This document shows, piece after piece, positions 8,696 through 17,517 of a DNA stretch of 64,000 nucleotides. The DNA comes from Streptomyces acidiscabies (GTDB lineage Bacteria > Actinomycetota > Actinomycetes > Streptomycetales > Streptomycetaceae). Each line of letters opens with the position of its first letter. The stretch's first letter is position 1. A program made the position numbers and the translations under genes. The DNA lies in assembly GCF_020010905.1 (NCBI RefSeq), contig NZ_JAGJBY010000001.1:868001-932000 (forward strand), written 5' to 3'. The notes under the pieces are model-generated. The model was not told where the DNA came from. It made no database searches and worked only from the letters and a program-made list of their open reading frames with translations.

Positions 8696-8959
8696 CTACG
8701 CGCCGCGGCGATGTTGGTGTTGGGACGGCGGCGACTCATCGTCGTCGTCATCGTCCCCGTACAGCTCCGCGTACTGTGCGTACGGGTCATCCTGCCCATC
8801 ATCATCGTCGTCGTCCTCGAACGGCTCAGCGTTCGGCGGAATACTTGATGGCGATGCGCCCAGCTCTTCGGCCAGGCGTGAGAGATCAGTCCCGCCGCTG
8901 TTGTACTTCAGCTGGCGGGCGACCTTCGCTTGCTTGGCCTTGGCCCGGCCGCGCCCCAT
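8696..8959 (-). CDS. DUF3073 family protein
   Basis: 87-residue actinobacterial protein of the DUF3073 family. A basic N-terminus (MGRGRAKAKQAKVARQLKY) is followed by a short helical segment and then two acidic Asp runs in the C-terminal half. The family is conserved next to purM and vdh in Streptomyces, but its function is unknown. The strongly bipolar charge suggests a nucleic-acid or ribosome-associated role, which is only an inference. Confidence 0.9.
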   Translation of the reverse strand: MGRGRAKAKQAKVARQLKYNSGGTDLSRLAEELGASPSSIPPNAEPFEDDDDDDGQDDPYAQYAELYGDDDDDDESPPSQHQHRRGA

Positions 8960-9182
8960 GGCTCGACCCCCTCAACGATGGGGCTCGACGGCCCCAGAGT
9001 CTTGACACGCGTTCATGATCCAGAACGGACTCTCCGTGGAGAGGCCGTCCGTAGGGCTCCCACGGTACCTGAGCCCGAACCCATACGGTACGTCGCCCGT
9101 GGCTGGCGCGTGCGCCCGGCCTCGGTACGACATGCCGTCGTGGCTGGTCAGTGGCGATTTTAACCACTTATTGGCGGCCGAC

Positions 9183-9226
9183 CCGCCGGGAAGAGTGAGA
9201 GTTCTCTCCAACTTTCCTCCCGGCGG
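9183..9226 (-). terminator. Terminator of vdh
   Basis: A perfect 9-bp stem, CCGCCGGGA (9183-9191) with TCCCGGCGG (9218-9226), encloses a smaller inner hairpin (GAGAG/CTCTC). It starts 27 bases downstream of the vdh stop on the minus strand. The rest of the 8960-9252 gap shows nothing else. Confidence 0.6.
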
Positions 9227-9252
9227 TACCGCGACCAAGCTCTACGGGGCGG

Positions 9253-10344
9253 TCACCACCCCCGCGCGAGGGCTCCCTCATGCATCCGCTGCTCGGCGAT
9301 CCGGTCGGCCGCCGCGGCCGGCGGAATCCCGTCCGACTTCGCGCGAGCAAATATGGCGAGCGTCGTGTCGTAGATGCCGGCCGCCTTCGCCCGGCACCGC
9401 TCGAAGTCGAACCCGTGCAGCTCGTCGGCGACCTGGATGACCCCGCCCGCGTTCACGACGTAGTCGGGCGCGTAGAGGATCCCCCGGTCGGCGAGATCCT
9501 TCTCGACGCCGGGGTGGGCGAGCTGGTTGTTGGCGGCGCCGCAGACGATCCGCGCGGTCAGCGCCGGCACGGACTCGTCGTCCAGCGCCCCGCCCAGCGC
9601 GCAGGGCGCGTACACGTCGAGTCCCTCGACGCGGATCAGCGCCTCGGTGTCCTCGACGGCCCGCACCGAGGGATGCCGGTCGAGGACCTGCCGTACGGCG
9701 TCCGCGCGGACGTCCGTGATCACGACCTCGGCGCCCTCCTCCAGGAGGTGGCCGACGAGGTGGTGGCCGACCTTGCCGACCCCGGCGATGCCGACGCGGC
9801 GGCCGGCGAGGGAGGGGTCGCCCCACAGGTGCTCGGCGGAGGCGCGCATCCCCTGGTAGACCCCGAACGCCGTGAGGATCGAGGAGTCCCCGGCGCCGCC
9901 GTTCTCGGGTGAACGCCCGGTCGTCCAACGGCACTCGCGCGCGACGACGTCCATGTCCGCGACGTACGTACCGACATCGCACGCCGTCACGTACCGCCCG
10001 CCGAGCGAGGCCACGAACCGGCCGTAGGCGAGCAGGAGTTCCTCGGTCTTGTCGCGCTGCGGGTCGCCGATGATCACGGCCTTCCCGCCGCCGTGGTCGA
10101 GACCGGCCATGGCGTTCTTGTACGACATCCCGCGCGCGAGGTTCAGCGCGTCGGCGACGGCGGCCTCCTCGGAGGCGTACGGATAGAACCGGGTCCCGCC
10201 GAGCCCGGGGCCCAGCGCGGTGGAGTGCAGTGCGATGACGGCCTTCAGGCCGGTCTTGCGGTCCTGGCAGAGCACGACTTGCTCGTGACCACCCTGGTCG
10301 GAGTGGAACAGGGTGTGCAGGACGCCGTTGGATACGTCAGCCAC
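9253..10344 (-). CDS. vdh: Valine (Leu/Phe/Val) dehydrogenase
   Basis: 363-residue NAD-dependent branched-chain amino-acid dehydrogenase. It deaminates valine to 2-oxoisovalerate and so feeds acyl-CoA precursors for polyketides and branched fatty acids. The Glu/Leu/Phe/Val dehydrogenase signature ([20 protein letters not shown], with catalytic Lys residues) and the Rossmann motif GIAGVGKVG are present. The GTG at 10344 is chosen because GGGAG lies 8 bases upstream and the protein then starts [13 protein letters not shown], matching known Streptomyces Vdh. A TTG at 10359 is open but less likely. Its position next to bldC matches S. coelicolor. Confidence 0.93.
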   Translation of the reverse strand: MADVSNGVLHTLFHSDQGGHEQVVLCQDRKTGLKAVIALHSTALGPGLGGTRFYPYASEEAAVADALNLARGMSYKNAMAGLDHGGGKAVIIGDPQRDKTEELLLAYGRFVASLGGRYVTACDVGTYVADMDVVARECRWTTGRSPENGGAGDSSILTAFGVYQGMRASAEHLWGDPSLAGRRVGIAGVGKVGHHLVGHLLEEGAEVVITDVRADAVRQVLDRHPSVRAVEDTEALIRVEGLDVYAPCALGGALDDESVPALTARIVCGAANNQLAHPGVEKDLADRGILYAPDYVVNAGGVIQVADELHGFDFERCRAKAAGIYDTTLAIFARAKSDGIPPAAAADRIAEQRMHEGALARGW

Positions 10345-10565
10345 GGTAGTGACTCCCAAGTAACTAGCGGCGGTTGGGGGCTCGGCCCCGTACAGGTGGC
10401 GGGGCCTGTCGGCACGAGCGTAGAGCTTTTCCGGCCACCGGATGCGCTGTGCGGGGGATCACCTCCGCGCGGAGTACGCACGTGCGACGATTTGCACGGC
10501 TTTCGGGTTCATTCGTGACCGGTTCCGGGAGGTTTTCCGATCGGCCGGCTGGGGAGGGAGCAGGC

Positions 10566-11408
10566 GTGCCCAAGGTGTCCTCGGTGACCGTTCCGTACGC
10601 GGCCTATCTGCGCGTGTACGAGCCCCTGGCCGCCTTCCCCGAGCCGGAGCGCGAGCACTGGGCGCGCTACGCCCGGCGCCCGCACAGGCCCTCGTACCAG
10701 GACGAACTGCGCCGCTCGCTCGCCGACCTGCTGCCCACCCCGCCGGTCGCGGTGCCGGTGCACGAGAGCACCGACGCGTTCGTCGTCGAGGCGGACGGTG
10801 TGCTGTGCGTGTGCCCCTGGCGGACCCGGCTGCGCGGCTGGGAGGCCCTCGCCGCACTCGACGAGCACCTCCCCGGGCCGGTCCTCGACGCGGCGGTCCC
10901 GGAGGTCGTCCGGCGCCAGGCGGCCCAGGACCACGAGCGCTGGCGCGAGCGCAATCCGGACGCGCGGCCCTGGATCCGTACGGCGACCTGGCAGGTGCCG
11001 CTGAACTGGTTCCTGCTGGTCTCCGACGAGGAGCGGCGCTACGACAAGGGCACCGCCGACGAGCCGCCGACGCTGCGCTACCGGACGCCGATGGTGCAGG
11101 CCAGGCGCCGGGTCGCGCGGGGGCTGCGGGCGCTTCGGGACGCGGTCGACGAAGGGCCGCTGATCGACGGGCTGGTGGACGTCGGGCGCTGGCTGGAGGA
11201 GTTCCACCCCCGCTCGCTCGTCGAGGTCGACTACGGCGGGCTCGTGCACGTCCTGGCCGCCGGGGACCTGGAGGTCGACCACTCCGCGGCGGACGTCGCC
11301 GAGGGGATCGAGGCCCTGCGGCGCGGTGACGGGGAGGCCGCCGGGGCGGCTTATGTGCGGCTCGTCGAGCGGTGGCGTGCGGTGCGGGATCTGAGGTCAG
11401 CGAACTGA
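10566..11408 (+). CDS. Conserved hypothetical protein, 280 aa
   Basis: Soluble protein lying between vdh and bldC, a position conserved in Streptomyces; the family has no assigned function that I know. It is rich in Arg/Glu helices, with WLEEFHPRSLVEVDYGG near residue 220 and a regular helical C-terminus. The GTG at 10566 follows an excellent ribosome-binding site (GGGAGGGAG). The frame is open upstream to 10374 without other ribosome sites. It is transcribed toward bldC, but about 550 bp separate them. Confidence 0.85.
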   Translation: MPKVSSVTVPYAAYLRVYEPLAAFPEPEREHWARYARRPHRPSYQDELRRSLADLLPTPPVAVPVHESTDAFVVEADGVLCVCPWRTRLRGWEALAALDEHLPGPVLDAAVPEVVRRQAAQDHERWRERNPDARPWIRTATWQVPLNWFLLVSDEERRYDKGTADEPPTLRYRTPMVQARRRVARGLRALRDAVDEGPLIDGLVDVGRWLEEFHPRSLVEVDYGGLVHVLAAGDLEVDHSAADVAEGIEALRRGDGEAAGAAYVRLVERWRAVRDLRSAN

Positions 11409-11453
11409 CCAGTGAGTTAACAAGACGTTGCAAGTAACTGATCCGTCATCAAA

Positions 11454-11469
11454 AGTGACGTAGGTCACG
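11454..11469 (+). promoter_or_regulatory. Candidate BldD box 1 upstream of bldC
   Basis: AGTGA-CGTAGG-TCACG fits the BldD operator consensus AGTGA-(n)-TCACC, with a 6-base spacer. bldC is a known member of the BldD regulon in S. coelicolor. The same bases also fit the Crp-type pattern GTG-N6-GNCAC. Confidence 0.5.
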
Positions 11470-11678
11470 GCTCGAACGTTGTCGAACAGCGTACGGTCTG
11501 CCGTACTTCGTCCTGAGGTTCGGAAACTGACGGGACGTTGGTCCCGATCCGGGCTTTTGTGTCAAGCGTGACAGATCGCACGTAACTGGCCCTTGCGTCC
11601 CTTGCCGCTCCTCGTGCCAAAATAGGACAAGGAGCCCGGGGGAGGTTCTGGCTCAGCATTACCTGCTTTGGGGGGTCT

Positions 11679-11695
11679 TGTGACTCCTGATCACC
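11679..11695 (+). promoter_or_regulatory. Candidate BldD box 2 upstream of bldC
   Basis: TGTGA-CTCCTGA-TCACC, a 7-base spacer, fits the BldD-type half sites. It lies about 260 bases before the bldC start. Confidence 0.4.
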
Positions 11696-11697
11696 GC

Positions 11698-11714
11698 CGT
11701 GACTGATCGTCACA
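11698..11714 (+). promoter_or_regulatory. Candidate BldD box 3 / palindrome upstream of bldC
   Basis: Perfect inverted repeat GTGAC-TGATC-GTCAC, directly adjacent to box 2. Together with boxes 1 and 2 it makes three GTGA...TCAC elements in the 547-bp gap 11409-11955, which holds no gene. Confidence 0.4.
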
Positions 11715-11955
11715 GTGGTGTGACTGTCCGCTATGGCATGGTCCATCGGCTTCCGCGGCTGATGACTACCTGGGAGGGCAATTCCATCGGTTTGGCCGAC
11801 GCGGCTGGACAGATGGTGTAGTTGTAGTGCCGAGGACAAGCCGTTCGTCCTATAACCGACTCGACCCTCGTCCGCCCATTTCGGGCAACGCGGGTCAAGG
11901 TGCAGAATTTAGAGGAAAGAACCGAGAAGGTTCGGTTCTCCCGAGGAGGCCGCTC

Positions 11956-12162
11956 ATGACCGCTCGCACCCCTGATGCTGAGCCGCTGCTGACCCCGGCT
12001 GAGGTCGCCACCATGTTCCGCGTCGACCCCAAGACGGTCACGCGGTGGGCGAAGGCCGGGAAGCTCACGTCCATCCGTACGCTCGGCGGACACCGTCGCT
12101 ATCGCGAGGCTGAGGTTCGCGCACTGCTTGCGGGCATTCCGCAGCAGCGTAGCGAAGCCTGA
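11956..12162 (+). CDS. bldC: BldC, MerR-type developmental regulator
   Basis: 68-residue small DNA-binding protein that controls entry into morphological development; bldC mutants sporulate prematurely. It is a stand-alone MerR-like winged helix: LLTPAEVATMFRVDPKTV (recognition helix region), TRWAKAGKL, then the wing TLGGHRRYRE. There is no effector domain. Length and sequence match known BldC. The ATG follows GAGGAGG with good spacing. It has a long upstream leader with candidate BldD sites, and a canonical terminator lies about 150 bp downstream. Confidence 0.97.
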   Translation: MTARTPDAEPLLTPAEVATMFRVDPKTVTRWAKAGKLTSIRTLGGHRRYREAEVRALLAGIPQQRSEA

Positions 12163-12308
12163 CCGCCGACTGAGCGGGCATCACGGCGGTCCCCCCATCA
12201 GCCGTGATGTCCAACCGTTTCACCGCATGACCGCTTTGCCGCACCACAGCTCCATACGGCGCGGGCCCTGCCCCAACAGGACCCCCTGACCCTCACGGGT
12301 GTGTCGTC

Positions 12309-12346
12309 GATCGCGCTGGGCTCCGCCGAGTCCAGCGCGATTTTTT
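12309..12346 (+). terminator. Rho-independent terminator downstream of bldC
   Basis: A perfect 10-bp stem (12309-12318 with 12331-12340) and a 12-base loop, followed by a run of seven T. It is the most classical intrinsic terminator in the window. The rest of 12163-12689 shows no gene. Confidence 0.85.
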
Positions 12347-12689
12347 TGTGCGCTTCGCACGTCCTTTCGGACCAGTGCAATTGCACATATTAAATTGACC
12401 CCTTGTAGGAGGCGGGTAAGAACCCCACTCGGGCGAACAATCCCGGTGACACCCATCACACCCCCACCCTCTTGCCCCCAACCCCCGCTTCCCCTAAGGA
12501 ACTTCCCCGCACCTCCATACCTACCCGCACACGCGCCCCGACCCACCTCCACTTCTCACCGGTACGCCACAGAACCCCTCAACGGCCCTGTGGGGGCACG
12601 ATCTTGACGGTCAGGCAGAAGTTCACCGGGGAGCGACAGAGGCGGGCTACAGGGGGCACAGAGCCGCACCCTGAATCTGGGGAGGGAAC

Positions 12690-12722
12690 GAAGAAGACCC
12701 GCCATCCTTGACGGATGACGGG
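12690..12722 (-). terminator. Terminator of tRNA-Asp (copy 1)
   Basis: An inverted repeat at 12698-12722 (CCCGCCATCC/GGATGACGGG, one mismatch) is followed on the minus strand by TCTTCTTC. It begins 14 bases after the 3' end of the tRNA. Confidence 0.65.
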
Positions 12723-12736
12723 CCTCTTAATGATGC

Positions 12737-12810
12737 GGTCCTGACGGGATTTGAACCCGCGGCCTCCACCTTGACAGGGTGGCGAGCACTCCAAACTGCT
12801 CCACAGGACC
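12737..12810 (-). tRNA. tRNA-Asp (GTC), copy 1
   Basis: 74-nt cloverleaf on the minus strand: acceptor GGTCCTG paired with CAGGACC, anticodon loop CTGTCAA with anticodon GTC between CCACC and GGTGG, and TpsiC arm GCGGGTTCAAATCCCGT. It is identical to the copy at 17255-17328, including 12 flanking bases on the 5' side. CCA is not encoded. Confidence 0.95.
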
Positions 12811-12908
12811 TTGCGTTGTGCGGCTGGGGCTTGGGTTTCCCTGGCTGCGAGAAGGACTGTACAGGAGGGTGAGTGGCCAGGTCGAACTCACCCTCCGTCA
12901 GTGACCGG

Positions 12909-15900
12909 TCACGGAACTTCCGCGTCGATCGCCTTCACGATCCGCTTGTCGGAGATCGCGTACGCCGTGCCCAGCGCGTGCGCGAAGTAGCTCACCCGGA
13001 GCTCCTCGATCATCCAGCGGATGTCCAGGACCGAGGTGGGCACGGGACGCCCCTTGGGGAGCTGCTCCAGGAGCCAGGCGTACTCGTCCCGCATCTCGTG
13101 GACCTTCTCCATGCGGGTGGTGTCCCGCTGGACGTTGGTCGGCATCTGCTGGAGCCGGCGGTCCACCGCGACCAGGTACCGCATCAGGTCGCCGAGCCGC
13201 CGGATCCCGGCCTGCGTGACGAACCCGGGCCGCACGAGCGCGTCGAGCTGCGCCCGCACGTCCGCGAGGTTCGCGAGCAGCGCCGGACTGCGTACGCCCT
13301 TGAGGCGCCGCTCGGCGGCCTGCCAGGCGGCGAGGACCTGCTGCACCGCCCCCACCGTCCGCACGGTCGTGTCGACGATCTCCGCGCGCACCTTGTCGTA
13401 CAGCTTCCGGTACGACGACTCGTCCCAGGCCGGCCCCCCGAAGTCCCCGATCAGCTTGTCGGCGGCGGCCATCGCGCAGTCGTCGAACAGCGCCTGGATG
13501 GAACCGTGCGGATTCGCCGACAGCGCGAGCTTCTGCGCGTTGGTCAGCTTCTCGGAAGCGAACTTTGCGGGGTTGACCGGAATGTTGCGCAGGATCAGCC
13601 GCCGCGTCCCCTTCCACATCGCCGCCTGCTGCTCGGCCTCCGTGTCGAAGAGCCGTACGGAGACGGTGTCCCCGTCGTCGACCAGCGCCGGGTACGCCTT
13701 GACGGGCTGCCCCGCGCGCCGGGTCTCGAAGACCCGGCTGAGGGAGCCGATCGTCCAGTCGGTGAGGCCCTTGCGTTCGAGGGACTCACCGCCCTCGCGT
13801 TCGGCGGTGGCCGCGGCGACCTTGGACAGCTCCTGCCGTGCCTTCGGCTTGAGCTGGAGGCGCAGCGCCTCAAGGTCCTTGTCCTCGGCGAGCTTCCGCC
13901 GCCGCTCGTCGACGATGCGGAACGTGATGCGCAGGTGCTCGGGGACGCGGGCCCAGTCGAAGTCGTCCGCGTCGAAGGGGACGCCGACCATGCGCTTCAA
14001 CTCCCGCGCCATGGCGGTCGTCAGCGGCTCCTGAAGAGGAACTACCGCATCCAGGAAGCGCTTTGCGAAGTTCGGCGCCGGCACATAGTTCCGCCGGATC
14101 GGCTTCGGCAGGGAACGGATCAGCTCCGTCACCAACTCCTCGCGCAGGCCCGGGATCTGCCAGTCGAAGCCGTCGTCCGTGACCTGGTTCAGCACCTGGA
14201 GCGGGACGTGCACGGTCACGCCGTCCGCGTCCGCCCCCGGCTCGAACTGGTACGTCACACGGAACTTGAGCTGCCCCTGGCGCCAACTGTCGGGATAGTC
14301 CGCCTTGGTGACCGCCTCCGCGGACTCCCGGATGAGCATCTCCCGCTCGAAGTCCAGGAACTCGGGCTGCTCGTGCCGCTTGTGCTTCCACCAGGAGTCG
14401 AAGTGGGCGCCGGACACGACGTGTTCGGGCACCCGCTGGTCGTAGAAGTCGAACAGCGTGTCGTCGTCGACGACGATGTCCCGCCGCCGGGCGCGGTGTT
14501 CGAGTTCCTCGACCTCGCTCAACAGCTTCCTGTTGTCCGCGAAGAACTTGTGGTGCGTACGCCAGTCCCCCTCGACCAGCGCGTTGCGGATGAACAGCTC
14601 GCGGCTGACCTCCGCGTCCACCCGGCCGTAGTTGACCTTCCGCTGCGCGACGATCGGTACGCCGTACAGCGTGACCTTCTCGTACGCCATCACCGCCGCC
14701 TGGTCCTTCTCCCAGTGCGGTTCGGAGTACGTCCGCTTCAGGAGGTGCTCGGCGAGCGGCTCGACCCACTCGGGCTCGATGCGCGCGTTGACGCGGGCCC
14801 AGAGGCGCGAGGTCTCCACCAGCTCGGCGGACATCACGAACCTCGGGGGCTTCTTGAACAGCGCGGAGCCCGGGAAGATCGCGAACTTGGCGTTGCGGGC
14901 GCCGAGATACTCGTTCCGGCCACCCTCCTTGCGCGGGTTGGCCGTCGCGTCCTTCGTCTCCTTCACGTCCTTCATCCCGACGTGGGAGAGGAGACCGGCG
15001 AGGAGCGAGACGTGGATGCGGTCCGCGTCGGCGTCCTCCTCGTTCAGATGGATGCCCATCTGCTTGGCCACCGTGCGGAGTTGGGTGTAGATGTCCTGCC
15101 ACTCGCGGATGCGCAGGAAGTTCAGGTACTCCTGCTTGCACATCCGGCGGAACGAGCTGGAACCCCGCTCGCGCTGCTGCTCCCGCACGTACCGCCACAG
15201 GTTCAGGAACGCGAGGAAGTCGCTGGTCTCGTCCTTGAAGCGGGCGTGCTGCTGGTCCGCCTGCGCCTGTTTGTCCGACGGGCGCTCGCGCGGGTCCTGG
15301 ATGGACAGCGCGGCGGCTATCACCATGACCTCGCGGGCGCAGCCGTTCTTGTCGGCCTCCAGGACCATGCGGGCGAGCCGGGGGTCGACGGGGAGCTGTG
15401 CGAGCTTGCGGCCCGTCTGTGTGAGCCGGTTGCGCTGGTCCTTCTGCGCCGGGTCCAACGCGTTGAGTTCTTGCAGGAGTTGGACGCCGTCGCGGATGTT
15501 GCGGTGGTCCGGCGGGTCGATGAACGGGAACTTCTCGATGTCGCCGAGACCGGCCGCCGTCATCTGGAGGATGACCGAGGCGAGGTTCGTCCGCAGGATC
15601 TCCGCGTCCGTGAACTCCGGGCGGGTGACGAAGTCGTCCTCGCTGTACAGGCGGATGCAGATGCCGTCGCTGGTCCGGCCGCAGCGGCCCTTGCGCTGGT
15701 TCGCGCTCGCCTGGCTGACCGCTTCGATCGGCAGCCGCTGCACCTTCGTACGGTGGCTGTAGCGGCTGATCCTCGCGAAGCCCGGGTCGATGACGTACTT
15801 GATGCCGGGGACCGTCAGCGAGGTCTCCGCGACGTTCGTCGCCAGAACGATCCTGCGGCCGGTGTGGGGCTGGAAGACGCGGTGCTGTTCGGCGTGGGAG

Positions 15901-16886
15901 AGGCGGGCGTAGAGGGGGAGTACCTCGGTGAAGCGGTACTTCTTTTTTTCGAGGGCGTCGGCGGTGTCGCGGATCTCCCGCTCGCCGGAGAGGAAGACGA
16001 GGATGTCGCCGGAGCCCTCGCCCTGGAGTTCCTCCACCGCGTCGCAGATCGCCGTGATCTGGTCGCGGTCGGAGTCCTCGGCGTCCTCTTCGAGCAGGGG
16101 CCGGTAGCGGACCTCCACCGGGTACGTCCGGCCGCTCACCTCGACGATCGGGGCGTCGCCGAAGTGGCGGGAGAAGCGCTCCGGGTCGATCGTCGCGGAT
16201 GTGATGACGACCTTCAGGTCGGGGCGTCTCGGCAGGAGCTGCGCGAGGTATCCGAGCAGGAAGTCGATGTTCAGGGACCGCTCGTGCGCCTCGTCGATGA
16301 TGATCGTGTCGTAGGCGCGCAGCTCGCGGTCCGTCTGGATCTCCGCGAGCAGGATGCCGTCCGTCATCAGCTTCACGAACGTCGCGTCCGGGTCGACCTG
16401 GTCGGTGAACCGCACCTTCCAGCCGACGGCCTCGCCGAGAGGCGTACGCAGCTCCTCGGCGACGCGCTCCGCGACGGTCCGGGCGGCGATCCGGCGGGGC
16501 TGGGTGTGCCCGATCATGCCGCGTACGCCGCGCCCCAGCTCAAGGCAGATCTTGGGGATCTGGGTGGTCTTGCCGGACCCCGTCTCCCCCGCGACGATGA
16601 CGACCTGGTGATCGCGGATGGCCGCCGCGATGTCGTCCTTCTTCTGGCTGACGGGGAGCTGCTCGGGGTAGGAGACGGCGGGCACGCGCCCAGCTCTTGT
16701 GGCCATCCGCTCGGCACACCGCTCCACCTCCTCCCCGATCTCGGCGAGGACGGCGGCACGCGCCTCCGGTTTCCGGATCTTCCGCGCACCCTCCATCCGT
16801 CGCCCGAGCCGCTGCGCATCGCGCAACGACAACTCGACGAGGCGGGAAGCGAGGTTCCCGAGGGCGGGGGCAGGCTGCGTAGACAT
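12909..16886 (-). CDS. hrpA: ATP-dependent RNA helicase HrpA
   Basis: 1325-residue DEAH-box helicase of the HrpA family, acting on RNA in the cytoplasm (mRNA processing, and rescue of stalled ribosomes in E. coli). Walker A GETGSGKT lies at residues 100-107 and the DEAH box (IIIDEAHERS) about 90 residues later, with motif III SATID and motif VI QRKGRCGR. A helicase-associated/OB region and the long HrpA-specific DUF3418 C-terminus follow. Full length for the family. The ATG at 16886 follows GGGGAG. It is flanked by two identical tRNA-Asp genes in the same orientation. Confidence 0.95.
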   Translation of the reverse strand: MSTQPAPALGNLASRLVELSLRDAQRLGRRMEGARKIRKPEARAAVLAEIGEEVERCAERMATRAGRVPAVSYPEQLPVSQKKDDIAAAIRDHQVVIVAGETGSGKTTQIPKICLELGRGVRGMIGHTQPRRIAARTVAERVAEELRTPLGEAVGWKVRFTDQVDPDATFVKLMTDGILLAEIQTDRELRAYDTIIIDEAHERSLNIDFLLGYLAQLLPRRPDLKVVITSATIDPERFSRHFGDAPIVEVSGRTYPVEVRYRPLLEEDAEDSDRDQITAICDAVEELQGEGSGDILVFLSGEREIRDTADALEKKKYRFTEVLPLYARLSHAEQHRVFQPHTGRRIVLATNVAETSLTVPGIKYVIDPGFARISRYSHRTKVQRLPIEAVSQASANQRKGRCGRTSDGICIRLYSEDDFVTRPEFTDAEILRTNLASVILQMTAAGLGDIEKFPFIDPPDHRNIRDGVQLLQELNALDPAQKDQRNRLTQTGRKLAQLPVDPRLARMVLEADKNGCAREVMVIAAALSIQDPRERPSDKQAQADQQHARFKDETSDFLAFLNLWRYVREQQRERGSSSFRRMCKQEYLNFLRIREWQDIYTQLRTVAKQMGIHLNEEDADADRIHVSLLAGLLSHVGMKDVKETKDATANPRKEGGRNEYLGARNAKFAIFPGSALFKKPPRFVMSAELVETSRLWARVNARIEPEWVEPLAEHLLKRTYSEPHWEKDQAAVMAYEKVTLYGVPIVAQRKVNYGRVDAEVSRELFIRNALVEGDWRTHHKFFADNRKLLSEVEELEHRARRRDIVVDDDTLFDFYDQRVPEHVVSGAHFDSWWKHKRHEQPEFLDFEREMLIRESAEAVTKADYPDSWRQGQLKFRVTYQFEPGADADGVTVHVPLQVLNQVTDDGFDWQIPGLREELVTELIRSLPKPIRRNYVPAPNFAKRFLDAVVPLQEPLTTAMARELKRMVGVPFDADDFDWARVPEHLRITFRIVDERRRKLAEDKDLEALRLQLKPKARQELSKVAAATAEREGGESLERKGLTDWTIGSLSRVFETRRAGQPVKAYPALVDDGDTVSVRLFDTEAEQQAAMWKGTRRLILRNIPVNPAKFASEKLTNAQKLALSANPHGSIQALFDDCAMAAADKLIGDFGGPAWDESSYRKLYDKVRAEIVDTTVRTVGAVQQVLAAWQAAERRLKGVRSPALLANLADVRAQLDALVRPGFVTQAGIRRLGDLMRYLVAVDRRLQQMPTNVQRDTTRMEKVHEMRDEYAWLLEQLPKGRPVPTSVLDIRWMIEELRVSYFAHALGTAYAISDKRIVKAIDAEVP

Positions 16887-16964
16887 ACGCTCCCCAGGAT
16901 CTCATCCCGGAGAAAATACTGGCGAACGCTTTTGCCCGGGGCGGGCCGGGAGGGGAAACAACAA

Positions 16965-17061
16965 GACCCCGATCCGGGGATCAGGTGGCTGGGGCCGGGG
17001 TCGAACCGGCGACCTACCGCCAGATCCAGCAAGTGGAACTCCAGCGGTCCTGACGGGATTT
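16965..17061 (-). pseudogene. Scrambled tRNA-Phe/tRNA-Asp fragment
   Basis: Bases 16986-17020 repeat the 3' 35 nt of tRNA-Phe (17153-17187). They are joined directly to 17022-17061, which repeats 17231-17270, the Phe-Asp spacer plus the 3' end of tRNA-Asp. The preceding hairpin at about 16965-16984 copies the terminator at 17121-17146. The fragment lacks anticodon arms and cannot be a functional tRNA. It looks like a tandem duplication of the cluster with an internal deletion. Confidence 0.8.
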
Positions 17062-17120
17062 GCTGTGTCCGATTGCGGCTCCGCCGCGGGCGCGGCCTCA
17101 CGGGTGTGGGGGAAACAACA

Positions 17121-17146
17121 AGACCCCGATCCGAGGATCAGGGTCT
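17121..17146 (-). terminator. Terminator of the tRNA Glu-Asp-Phe cluster
   Basis: A 12-bp stem (17121-17132 with 17135-17146, one C-A mismatch) is followed on the minus strand by TTGTTGTTT. It lies 6 bases past the end of tRNA-Phe. Confidence 0.75.
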
Positions 17147-17152
17147 GTGCTG

Positions 17153-17226
17153 TGGCTGGGGCCGGGGTCGAACCGGCGACCTACCGCTTTTCAGGCGGTC
17201 GCTCGTACCAACTGAGCTACCCAGCC
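17153..17226 (-). tRNA. tRNA-Phe (GAA)
   Basis: 74 nt with discriminator A: acceptor GGCTGGG with CCCAGCC, anticodon stem ACCGC/GCGGT with loop CTGAAAA (anticodon GAA), and TpsiC arm GCCGGTTCGACCCCGGC. It is the last tRNA of a three-gene cluster transcribed leftward. Its 3' half is duplicated at 16986. Confidence 0.95.
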
Positions 17227-17254
17227 GAGGAGATCCAGCAAGTGGAACTCCAGC

Positions 17255-17328
17255 GGTCCTGACGGGATTTGAACCCGCGGCCTCCACCTTGACAGGGTGG
17301 CGAGCACTCCAAACTGCTCCACAGGACC
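17255..17328 (-). tRNA. tRNA-Asp (GTC), copy 2
   Basis: Identical in all 74 positions to the tRNA-Asp at 12737-12810, with anticodon GTC. It is the middle gene of the Glu-Asp-Phe cluster, 28 bases before tRNA-Phe. Confidence 0.95.
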
Positions 17329-17363
17329 TTGCGTTGTGCGAACAGTGTCGCACAGGTGTTGCG

Positions 17364-17436
17364 TGCCCCCAACGGGATTCGAACCCGTGCTACCGCCTTG
17401 AAAGGGCGGCGTCCTAGGCCGCTAGACGATGAGGGC
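17364..17436 (-). tRNA. tRNA-Glu (TTC)
   Basis: 73 nt: acceptor GCCCTCA pairs with TGGGGGC through one G-T wobble, the anticodon stem CCGCC/GGCGG holds loop CTTTCAA (anticodon TTC), and the TpsiC arm is ACGGGTTCGAATCCCGT. It is the first gene of the leftward cluster. Confidence 0.95.
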
Positions 17437-17517
17437 TATCGGCCCGCCTGGGCGCTTCGCAGCGCGTCGGGGACGTGTTGAAGCATATGGGATGGCAGGG
17501 GGTATCGCCAAAACGGT

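Noticed and set aside
12873..17417. 1514-codon open frame on the plus strand
   Set aside because: It is the antisense shadow of hrpA and the tRNA cluster; at this GC content antisense frames stay open. It has Arg/Leu/Val-rich composition and no domain.
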